A DNA stretch of 64,000 nucleotides. Origin: Herbaspirillum hiltneri N3. Its GTDB lineage: Bacteria > Pseudomonadota > Gammaproteobacteria > Burkholderiales > Burkholderiaceae_D. The stretch is taken from contig NZ_CP011409.1 of the NCBI RefSeq assembly GCF_001267925.1, positions 4,774,001 through 4,838,000 on the forward strand. The letters run 5' to 3'. How positions within the stretch are numbered: the stretch's first letter is position 1; each line of letters opens with the position of its first letter. Positions 54,555-62,258 of this stretch are shown here, one piece after another. The translations under genes and the position numbers were made by a program. Under the pieces are notes generated by a model. That model was not told the origin of the DNA. It saw only the letters and a list, made by a program, of their open reading frames with translations, and did no database searches.

Positions 54555-55883
54555 GTGACCCACCTTTCCCTGAAAACCGATTCCCTGGCTCATGCCCTGC
54601 ACGGCGCTGCACGCGCCATCGCCGACGTGCGCGCCGGCACCGCGCTGCCGCAAGCCCTGGCGCGCCTGTTCGCCCAGCCCGACATGACCCCCCAGGCACG
54701 GGGAGCAATCCAGGACCTGGCCTACCTGTCGATGCGCCGCCTTGGCCTGGCCGACGGCTTGCTGTCCCTGCTCGCCAACAAACCGCCGCAGCCGGAAGTG
54801 CTGCACGGCCTGCTGACCTGTGCGCTGAGCCTGCTGCTGGACGAGGACCATCCGGCCTACGACGCTTTCACCGTGGTCAACCAGGCCGTCGAAGCGGCTG
54901 CCGCCGACGCCGAAATGAGCCATGCCAAGGGCGTGGTCAACGCCATCCTGCGGCGCTTCCTGCGCGAGCGCGCGACGCTGCTGCCGCAAGTGGAAAAGAC
55001 GCCTCCCGGCGCCTGGAATTATCCGACCTGGTGGATCGACCGCCTCAAGGGCGCCTATCCGGCCCAATGGCAAGACATTCTGCGGGCCGGCAACGCCGCG
55101 CCGCCGCTGACGCTGCGCGTGAACCGCCGCAAGTCGAACGCGCCCGATTACCTGCACCTGCTGGCCCTCAACGGCATCGGCGCACGCCAGGTCGGCGCCG
55201 ACGCGGTGCGGCTCGACAAACCGCTGCCGGTGAGCCAGATTCCGGGCTTCGCCGACGGCCTGGTGTCGGTGCAGGACGCCGCCGCGCAGATGGCGGCGCC
55301 GCTGCTCGACGTGCAGGACGGCATGCGCGTGCTGGACGCCTGTGCGGCGCCGGGCGGTAAGACCGGTCATCTGCTGGAATGCGCCGACCTCGATCTGGTG
55401 GCGCTGGACCATGACCACAAACGCCTGCGCCGCATCGAGGAAAACCTGCAACGCCTGCAACTCAAGGCGCAATTGCTGGCCGGAGACGCCCGCAACAGCC
55501 AGGATTGGTGGGGCGGAGAACAGTTTGACCGCATCCTCGCCGATGTCCCCTGCACGGCCTCGGGAATCGTGCGCCGCCATCCCGATATCCGCTGGCTGCG
55601 CCGCAAAAACGACACGGCGCAACTCACAACACTTTCCGCCCAAATACTCGACAATCTTTGGCAGATGCTAAAGCCGGGTGGTAAATTGCTGCTGGTGACA
55701 TGCTCGTTGTGGCCGCAGGAATCGGAAGAACAGGCCGCCGCGTTTGCCAAACGCCATCAAGATAACCAAGAAGGCAATCACGCCGTCCGACTGCCAGCTC
55801 CAGGTCAATTGCTGCCGACCGCCAGTGCAGAAACCGACCATGACGGCCTGTTTTATGCCCTGTTTCAAAAAACTGGACCATGA
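54555..55883 (+). CDS. rsmB: 16S rRNA (cytosine-967-C5) methyltransferase RsmB
   Basis: 442 codons from a GTG start; the overlapping ATG at 54553 is out of frame. An N-terminal NusB-like domain (about 10-145) is followed by the SAM-dependent m5C domain with motif I LDACAAPGGKTG, the PC of DVPCTASG and the catalytic Cys of VTCSLWPQES. It methylates C967 of 16S rRNA. No good ribosome-binding site is seen, perhaps because the gene used to follow the lost LysE gene. Downstream is the DUF4390-ntrYX unit. Confidence 0.94.
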   Translation: MTHLSLKTDSLAHALHGAARAIADVRAGTALPQALARLFAQPDMTPQARGAIQDLAYLSMRRLGLADGLLSLLANKPPQPEVLHGLLTCALSLLLDEDHPAYDAFTVVNQAVEAAAADAEMSHAKGVVNAILRRFLRERATLLPQVEKTPPGAWNYPTWWIDRLKGAYPAQWQDILRAGNAAPPLTLRVNRRKSNAPDYLHLLALNGIGARQVGADAVRLDKPLPVSQIPGFADGLVSVQDAAAQMAAPLLDVQDGMRVLDACAAPGGKTGHLLECADLDLVALDHDHKRLRRIEENLQRLQLKAQLLAGDARNSQDWWGGEQFDRILADVPCTASGIVRRHPDIRWLRRKNDTAQLTTLSAQILDNLWQMLKPGGKLLLVTCSLWPQESEEQAAAFAKRHQDNQEGNHAVRLPAPGQLLPTASAETDHDGLFYALFQKTGP

Positions 55884-55914
55884 ATTGACGCAATCGGCTC
55901 TTATTTCCACGCAT

Positions 55915-56523
55915 ATGCCGTCATTCCGCCAACTTCCGTCGGCGGCCCCGGCAACCTCATTGCATCCTTCCCGATGGCTGCGGCGCGTACTGCTGGCGCT
56001 GGTATTGCTGTTCTGCCAGGCCGGCATCCAGGCTGCGGAAATCGATGTCGTCCAGGCTTCGCTGGAAGCCACCGACGACGGCTACCGGCTGTCGACGTCG
56101 TACTCCTTCGAACTCAACCGCAGCCTGGAAGATGCACTGGTGCGCGGCGTGCCGCTGTATTTCACCACCGACGTCCAGCTTACGCGGCGGCGCTGGTACT
56201 GGTTCGACGAAGTCTCCATCTCGCTTTCCCGCACGATGCGCATTTCGTATAACGTGCTGACCCGGCAGTACCATGCTTCCACCAGCGGCCAGCTGCAGCA
56301 GAGTTTTTCCACGCTGGAAGACGCCATGTCGCTGATCCGCCGGCCGCCGCGCTGGAACATCGCCGACAAGAACACCCTCAAGTCCGGCGACGTCTACAAC
56401 GTCGGCCTGCGCATGCGCCTGGACGTGGCGCAATTGCCCAAACCGTTCCAGATCAACGCGCTCAACAATAGCGACTGGCGGCTTTCCTCCGACTGGAAAG
56501 AATTCACCTTCAAAGTAGAATGA
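55915..56523 (+). CDS. DUF4390 protein (periplasmic)
   Basis: 202 codons from MPSFRQLPSAAPATS. A hydrophobic segment (about 21-41, ending QAAEID) acts as signal or anchor. The rest matches DUF4390: IDVVQASLEATDDGYRLSTSYSFELNRSLEDALVRGVPLYF and RRRWYWFDE. Function unknown. It overlaps the next gene by four bases (ATGA), so it is probably translated with the NtrY-type kinase and may act in the same signalling. Confidence 0.85.
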   Translation: MPSFRQLPSAAPATSLHPSRWLRRVLLALVLLFCQAGIQAAEIDVVQASLEATDDGYRLSTSYSFELNRSLEDALVRGVPLYFTTDVQLTRRRWYWFDEVSISLSRTMRISYNVLTRQYHASTSGQLQQSFSTLEDAMSLIRRPPRWNIADKNTLKSGDVYNVGLRMRLDVAQLPKPFQINALNNSDWRLSSDWKEFTFKVE

Positions 56524-58793
56524 CCCGTACCTTGCGCTATTTGCTGGTGGTGGGCGGCGGCGTCATCAGCATCCTGCTGTTCCTGCTGGCGTCCGCCTCC
56601 GAAAACTCCGCCTTGTTCGATCAGCACTATCCGTGGCTGCTGGGTCTCAACGCCCTGGCCGCGATAGCGCTGCTGCTGCTGGTCGTGCTGCTGCTGACGC
56701 GACTGTACAAGCGCTACCGGCGCGGCAAGTTCGGCTCCAGATTGCTGGCGCGGCTGGTGATGCTGTTTGCGCTGATCGGCATCCTGCCCGGTGCAGTCAT
56801 CTACCTGGTGTCGGTGCAGTTCGTGTCGCGCTCGATCGAGTCGTGGTTCGACGTGCGCATGGAAGCGGCGCTGGAATCCGGCCTCAACCTCGGCCGCAAT
56901 GCGCTCGATTCCTCCCTGACCGACCTGGCCTCGCGCGGGCGTGCAATGGCGCAGGAACTGTCCGATATGTCGGAGTCCGAACAGGTCACCTATCTGTCGC
57001 GCCAGCGCGACCAGAGCATGGAAATCACCGTGGTCAACGCCAACGGCCAGGTGCAGGCAACCGTGGGGGGACGCATCGGCGTGCTCACGCCTACCCTGCC
57101 GACCGCAGCGATGATACGCCAGGCCCGTCTCTCGCGCGGTTTCTCGGTGGTGGAAAGCGATGACTCTCGCCCGCTCAACGGCGAGTCGGATGCCGACGGC
57201 AACCTGCGCCTGCACGTGGTCATCGCCGTACCGGCCTCGTCCAAGGCCATGGGCCTGCAGAACGACAGCCGCTTCCTGCAGATCCTGCAGCCTGTGCCGG
57301 ACTACCTCGCCACCAACGCCGAAACCTTGCGATTGGCTTACAGCGAATACCAGCAGCGCTCGGTGGCGCGTTCGGGCCTGCGCAAGATTTACATCGTCAC
57401 GCTGACGCTCACGCTGCTGCTGGCCATCTTCGGCGCCATCGCCAGCGCCTTCCTGATCGCCAGCGATCTAGCCAAACCGTTGCTGCTGCTGGCCGAAGGC
57501 ACCAAGGCGGTGGCCGAAGGCAACCTCTCGCCGCGCCCCATCGTCAGCACCTCGGATGAACTCGGCACGCTGACGCAGTCGTTCAACACCATGACGCGGC
57601 AATTGCTGGAAGCCCGCACCTCGGTCGAAAGAAACCGCGCCGAGCTGGAAAACGCCAAGGCCTACCTGGAATCCGTGCTGGCCAACATGTCGGCCGGCGT
57701 GATGGTGCTCGACAGCGAGTTCTGCATCGTCAGCGTCAACGACTCGGTGCGCCGCATCCTCGGTTACGACTTCAACGGCAGCACCGGCACGCCGCTGCAC
57801 ACCATCGACGGCCAGGCATTGTTTGCCGAAGCGATCATCAAGGCCTTCTCGGAGCAGCGCGCCCACCTCGCCGACAGCGCCGAAGACGGCCTGCACTGGC
57901 AACAGCAGATCGAACTGCCGCACCGCAGCAGCAATGGCGCCGGCGACAACACCGAAACCAGCAAGGACGGCAGCAAAACCATCCTGCTGGCGCGCGGTTC
58001 GCATCTCCCGGTGCAAAGCGGCGTCGGCTACGTGGTGGTGTTCGATGACATCAGCAAGGTCATTTCGGCGCAGCGTTCGATCGCCTGGGGCGAAGTGGCG
58101 CGGCGCCTGGCGCATGAAATCAAGAATCCGCTCACGCCCATCCAGCTGTCGGCCGAACGCCTGCAGATGCGCCTGGCCGACAAGCTGCTGCCGGCGGATG
58201 CCGCCATCCTCGACAAGAGCACGACCACCATCGTCAACCAGGTCAGCGCCATGAAGCGCATGGTCGACGACTTCCGCGAATACGCCAAGACGCCGCCGGC
58301 CAAACCCTCGGCGCTCGATCTCAACGCATTGACCGAGGAAATCCTGCACCTCTACCTGGCCGGCGACGGCCGCGATACCATCCACGCGCGCCTGGCCCCC
58401 GATCTGCCGAAGGTGATGGGCGACGCCACCCAGCTGCGCCAGGTCATCCACAACCTGCTGCAGAATGCTCAGGACGCGGTTGCCGAGAACGGCGACGTCA
58501 CACCGCATATCGATGTCGTCACCGAACTGGTCAAGTACCCGGGTTCCAACGGCGTTGCGCGCAGCGCCGTACGGCTCTCCATCACCGACAATGGACCCGG
58601 CTTCGATCAGAAAATTTTAGCCAGTGCGTTCGAACCTTATGTAACATCCAAACCTAAAGGGACGGGTTTGGGCTTGGCAATGGTTAAGAAAATAGTCGAC
58701 GAACATGGAGGTCGCATCGATATCCAAAATCGTAGCGATACAAGAGGCGCAAAAATACTGATTTTGCTGTTAAAGTTAGCGTCCGATGCATAA
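56520..58793 (+). CDS. ntrY: NtrY-type sensor histidine kinase
   Basis: 757 codons. N-terminal membrane segments (about 7-28, 41-62, 80-101) and one near 290-315 frame a periplasmic region; a HAMP domain (about 316-370), a PAS domain (about 380-470), HisKA with His532 in RRLAHEIKNPLTPIQL, and HATPase motifs N (LLQNAQDAV), ITDNGPGF and GTGLGLAMVKKI follow. It phosphorylates the NtrX-like regulator downstream. NtrYX is linked to nitrogen or redox/envelope control in other proteobacteria. The last roughly 180 bases are clearly more A/T-rich than the rest. Confidence 0.93.
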   Translation: MTRTLRYLLVVGGGVISILLFLLASASENSALFDQHYPWLLGLNALAAIALLLLVVLLLTRLYKRYRRGKFGSRLLARLVMLFALIGILPGAVIYLVSVQFVSRSIESWFDVRMEAALESGLNLGRNALDSSLTDLASRGRAMAQELSDMSESEQVTYLSRQRDQSMEITVVNANGQVQATVGGRIGVLTPTLPTAAMIRQARLSRGFSVVESDDSRPLNGESDADGNLRLHVVIAVPASSKAMGLQNDSRFLQILQPVPDYLATNAETLRLAYSEYQQRSVARSGLRKIYIVTLTLTLLLAIFGAIASAFLIASDLAKPLLLLAEGTKAVAEGNLSPRPIVSTSDELGTLTQSFNTMTRQLLEARTSVERNRAELENAKAYLESVLANMSAGVMVLDSEFCIVSVNDSVRRILGYDFNGSTGTPLHTIDGQALFAEAIIKAFSEQRAHLADSAEDGLHWQQQIELPHRSSNGAGDNTETSKDGSKTILLARGSHLPVQSGVGYVVVFDDISKVISAQRSIAWGEVARRLAHEIKNPLTPIQLSAERLQMRLADKLLPADAAILDKSTTTIVNQVSAMKRMVDDFREYAKTPPAKPSALDLNALTEEILHLYLAGDGRDTIHARLAPDLPKVMGDATQLRQVIHNLLQNAQDAVAENGDVTPHIDVVTELVKYPGSNGVARSAVRLSITDNGPGFDQKILASAFEPYVTSKPKGTGLGLAMVKKIVDEHGGRIDIQNRSDTRGAKILILLLKLASDA

Positions 58794-58820
58794 GGATTAA
58801 GATTTTTCTCATTGCTGCCG

Positions 58821-58849
58821 TTGATACATGGGTCTTTACCAAGTAAGGT
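58821..58849 (+). promoter_or_regulatory. Possible promoter for the NtrX-like gene
   Basis: TTGATA (58821-58826), a 17-base spacer and TAAGGT (58844-58849) lie in the 210-bp gap between ntrY and the regulator. The -10 box is poor. It would allow separate expression of the regulator. Confidence 0.35.
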
Positions 58850-59003
58850 TGCGAAATTAGCCCGGCGCTGTTGTGTGTCTGTGTGCCGTATTCAGATACC
58901 GTTCCAGTCATAACCCAGCCAGATTGATTTTTGCAGCAGTGCTGTGAAGAGTTCAGCGGTTGCACGGAAAATCTCAAAAATATCTAGTGAGGAAAGCAGG
59001 CAC

Positions 59004-59735
59004 ATGGCTAACATCCTGGTCGTCGACGACGAAATGGGTATCCGCGAGTTGCTCTCGGAAATTTTGGGCGATGAAGGACATGTCGTAGCAACCGCCGAGA
59101 ACGCTCAGCAAGCGCGCGAGTTGCGGTTGAGTAGCGTTCCGGATCTGGTGCTGCTGGATATCTGGATGCCGGACACCGACGGCGTCACCCTGCTCAAGGA
59201 ATGGCAGCGCGATGGCTTGTTGACCATGCCCGTGATCATGATGTCGGGTCATGCCACCATCGACACCGCCGTCGAAGCGACCCGCATCGGCGCACTCAAT
59301 TTCCTCGAAAAGCCGATCGCCCTGCAAAAACTGCTCAAGGCGGTCCAGCAAGGTTTGTCGCACAGCCGCGAACCGGCGCGTCCGGTGTCGTACATCCGTC
59401 CGACCGTCGCCGCCAGCGCCGACAGCGTCGATCACCACGCCAGCCCTCTGTCGTCCTATGCGCCGCCAAGCGCCACCGACACGCTGCATCACGGCCTGGC
59501 AGCGGCGCCGGCCTATGCGCCCATCGCCGACAACGCCTCCAACATCTCCTTCGACCTGCCGTTGCGCGAGGCGCGCGACGCCTTCGAACGCGCCTATTTC
59601 GAATACCACCTGGTGCGCGAAAACGGCAGCATGACGCGCGTGGCCGAGCGCACCGGCCTGGAGCGCACGCACTTGTACCGCAAACTCAAGCAGCTTGGCG
59701 TCGAGCCGGGCAAACTGTCCAAGAAAAACCTTTGA
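59004..59735 (+). CDS. NtrX-like response regulator lacking AAA+ domain
   Basis: 243 codons from MANILVVDDEMGIRELL (GAGGAAAG before it; an upstream 20-codon extension is not favoured). Receiver domain about 1-118 with Asp8, Asp9, phospho-acceptor Asp52 (VLLDIWMPD) and Lys in FLEKPI. The linker (about 125-195) is rich in Ala, Pro and His. The C-terminus is a Fis-type helix-turn-helix (about 200-240, MTRVAERTGLERTHLYRKLKQLG). Canonical NtrX has a sigma-54-interacting AAA+ domain between them, which is absent. It cannot activate sigma-54 alone and probably acts by DNA binding. Confidence 0.85.
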   Translation: MANILVVDDEMGIRELLSEILGDEGHVVATAENAQQARELRLSSVPDLVLLDIWMPDTDGVTLLKEWQRDGLLTMPVIMMSGHATIDTAVEATRIGALNFLEKPIALQKLLKAVQQGLSHSREPARPVSYIRPTVAASADSVDHHASPLSSYAPPSATDTLHHGLAAAPAYAPIADNASNISFDLPLREARDAFERAYFEYHLVRENGSMTRVAERTGLERTHLYRKLKQLGVEPGKLSKKNL

Positions 59736-59743
59736 ACGGCCCT

Positions 59744-59770
59744 CGTCTGACGGCGCAATGCCGTCGGACG
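59744..59770 (+). terminator. Hairpin after the NtrX-like gene
   Basis: CGTCTGACGGC (59744-59754) pairs with GCCGTCGGACG (59760-59770) over ten of eleven positions, loop of five. No T-tract follows, so termination is uncertain. Confidence 0.45.
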
Positions 59771-60171
59771 TCCGTTTGCCGCACTACCGGCATTTCCCCT
59801 CGCCGCGGTTTTCCCCTTCTGTTCCCGCTACCGTAGTTTTACTGCCGCCTCCGTTCCGGCTTGATTGCCGGCAAGCCCGGCGTGGCGCCGCTTCATGTGG
59901 TCTCCGCGGCAAGATCGTCAACAGGTTCTCAGGAACCTTCTTGTTTCCACCCCCTCCATTCCTGTAGGGCCGGCCGCTATGGCCCTGCAAGCTCGCCCGT
60001 TCTTCATGTCATTTTGTCATTCGGGCAAAAGTTATCGGCAATTGCGCCGTAACCATATTCAGGGAGACGCAACAGCGACGCCGCCAGGAGCGACCGTCGC
60101 ATCACCCTTGAAATACCCCGATATGACGCCACTTCCTTTTCAAAGCTTAAGCATTTGCACAAGGAGCCACT
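59771..60171. other. Non-coding region before DUF3567
   Basis: About 400 bases without a recognisable gene on either strand. It contains a stem TGTAGGGCC/GGCCCTGCA (59973-59981 with 59991-59999; one T-G pair). The DUF3567 promoter must lie here but no clear box was found. Confidence 0.4.
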
Positions 60172-60429
60172 ATGAACCTGATCTACAACAGTGAGCAATA
60201 CAGCGTCGTTGAATTCGGTGCCGACCGCGACCACGAAGCCCTGCGTTTCGGCGGCTATGAAATCATGGACAAATCCGGCCAGCGTGAAATCTACATCGAC
60301 GGCCCGGCCGCCGAACTGTTCCGCAAGGACGTACAAGACCTGATCGCGACGGAACCGTCGATGGAAGACATCGATACCTTCCTCAGCAAGTACGATCTGA
60401 TGATGCGTCATCCAATGACGCTGCACTGA
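60172..60429 (+). CDS. DUF3567 domain protein
   Basis: 85 codons matching the betaproteobacterial DUF3567 family: MNLIYNSEQYSVVEFGAD at the start and GGYEIMDKSGQREIYIDGPAAELFRKDV in the middle, ending HPMTLH. AAGGAG lies eight bases before the ATG. No signal peptide or membrane segment. Function unknown. Confidence 0.92.
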   Translation: MNLIYNSEQYSVVEFGADRDHEALRFGGYEIMDKSGQREIYIDGPAAELFRKDVQDLIATEPSMEDIDTFLSKYDLMMRHPMTLH

Positions 60430-60624
60430 TCCGGCCTGCGGCCCGCCGGCGACGGCGGCGCTGCACCTCGCCGGATTATTCCCGGCCCGCACCGCTTGCG
60501 GCCGCGTTTCTGCTTCCGCCTTTGCTTCCACCTCTGCTTCTGCTTTTTCTTCCCGGCCTTCCCGCTTTATAATTTCAGGCTTGCGGCGCGTGCCGCGGTT
60601 TGCTTCCGCCTGACATCCGCCTCA

Positions 60625-61314
60625 ATGAATTCCTTGCCCATCACCAGCAGCCAGACCGGCGTCCACGAACATTTGTCGGCGCTGGTTGCGCGCCATGCGG
60701 ATGCCGGCGCGCCGTTTCGCAAGCCGGTAACCGACTACAACCGGCGCGCCTTCGAGCACAGCATCGCCGCCTGGAGGGCGGCCGGCGCCGCGCCGCTGAT
60801 CCTCGACACCGGCTGCGGCGTCGGCCTGTCGACGCTGAACCTGGCGACCCAGTTCCCCGATCATTTCGTCATCGGCATCGACCAGTCGGAAGATCGCCTC
60901 GGGCGCAACACACAATGGGACGGGCCGCCGCCGGGTAACCTGTGCTTCATCCGCGCCGACCTGGTCGACTACTGGCGGCTGCTGCTGGAAGCAAAAGTCT
61001 TCCCGGCGCGCCAGTACCTGCTGTATCCCAATCCCTGGCCCAAGATCGGCCACCTGGCGCGGCGCTGGCATGGCCATGCGGTGTTCCCGAGCATCATCGC
61101 GCTGGGCGGCGTCATCGAATGCCGCAGCAACTGGCGGATTTACGTGGAAGAATTCGCCGCCGCGCTGACGCAACTGAGCGGACGGCCGACGGCCTGCGAA
61201 GCCTACGCCACCGACACGCCAATCACGCCGTTCGAGCGCAAATACCTCGCCTCGGGACACGCATTATGGCGCTGCCGCAGCGAGCTGCCGCCGCAGAAAA
61301 ACGACGCCGGCTGA
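60625..61314 (+). CDS. TrmB-like SAM-dependent methyltransferase
   Basis: 229 codons from MNSLPITSSQTGVHEHLSAL; the longer upstream frame is Phe/Cys-rich and unlike a protein start. The SAM motif I LILDTGCGVGLST (about 55-67) and the stretch YLLYPNPWPKIGHLARRWHGH resemble tRNA (guanine-N7) methyltransferase TrmB, where the motif is usually YPDPWPKKRHHKRR. The altered catalytic stretch makes m7G46 activity uncertain; it may be a TrmB relative with another substrate. Confidence 0.75.
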   Translation: MNSLPITSSQTGVHEHLSALVARHADAGAPFRKPVTDYNRRAFEHSIAAWRAAGAAPLILDTGCGVGLSTLNLATQFPDHFVIGIDQSEDRLGRNTQWDGPPPGNLCFIRADLVDYWRLLLEAKVFPARQYLLYPNPWPKIGHLARRWHGHAVFPSIIALGGVIECRSNWRIYVEEFAAALTQLSGRPTACEAYATDTPITPFERKYLASGHALWRCRSELPPQKNDAG

Positions 61315-61408
61315 AGGCGGGTTTGCGCCGGGCGCAGTATCATAGGGCCTTTTTTGCCGCCCCGATTCCCGCGTTCTTCGTCATGACCCACACCACCGGA
61401 TTGTCTGC

Positions 61409-62245
61409 ATGAGCCTCGCCATCGTCGCCCTGGTGCTGTGCGCCGCCCTGTTGCACGCTTCCTGGAATGCCTTGCTGAAAAGCAGCGGCGACCGCCTGGC
61501 CTCGCTGACCATCATGACCATCGGTGCGGGCATCGGCGCGATTCCGCTGGTGCTGTTCACGCCCCTGCCGCATGCCGCCGCCTGGCCCTACATCATCCTG
61601 TCGGCGATCCTGCACACCGGCTACAACGTGTTCCTGATCCGCGCTTACCGCATCGGCGATTTCAGCCAGTCCTATCCGATTGCGCGCGGCTCGTCGCCCA
61701 TGCTGGTGTCGATCGGCGCGGCCCTCTTCGTCGGCGAACAGATGAGCATCTACACCTGGCTGGGCGTGGCGCTGGTCTCGATCGGCATCATCAGCCTGGC
61801 CAACATCAAGGATCGCCACAACCTGTCCGGTCCGATTGCGGCCTTCACCACCGGCGCCTTCATCGCCGCCTACACCGTCACCGACGGCATCGGCGCGCGC
61901 GCTGCCGGCAATGCGCTGGCGTATTCAGGCTGGCTGTTCGTGCTCGACAGTTTCCCGCTAGCGCTGATCTTCATGTGGATGCACAGGCGCCTGCCGATGG
62001 CGGCCGAGCGCAAACAGAACTGGCTCAGCCTGGCGGGCGGCATGATGTCCTTGCTGGCTTACGGGATTGTGATCTGGGCCGTGACGCTGGCGCCCATGGG
62101 AACGGTGTCCGCGTTGCGCGAAACCTCGGTGCTGTTTGCGGCCCTGATCGGCACGCTCTTCCTGGGAGAGAAACTGACGATGCGGCGCATCTTCGCCTGC
62201 ATCGTCATCACCCTCGGCGCCGTCGTGCTGGGTTGGCACCGATAG
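61409..62245 (+). CDS. DMT-family (EamA) transporter
   Basis: 278 codons with ten hydrophobic segments in two halves (LCAALLHASWNALLKSSGD; second half from about 145 with GALRETSVLFAALIGTLFLGEKL-like ending). Substrate unknown. It starts 94 bp after the TrmB-like gene and converges with kup (13 bp apart). Confidence 0.87.
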   Translation: MSLAIVALVLCAALLHASWNALLKSSGDRLASLTIMTIGAGIGAIPLVLFTPLPHAAAWPYIILSAILHTGYNVFLIRAYRIGDFSQSYPIARGSSPMLVSIGAALFVGEQMSIYTWLGVALVSIGIISLANIKDRHNLSGPIAAFTTGAFIAAYTVTDGIGARAAGNALAYSGWLFVLDSFPLALIFMWMHRRLPMAAERKQNWLSLAGGMMSLLAYGIVIWAVTLAPMGTVSALRETSVLFAALIGTLFLGEKLTMRRIFACIVITLGAVVLGWHR

Positions 62246-62258
62246 TCCAGGCAAGTTT

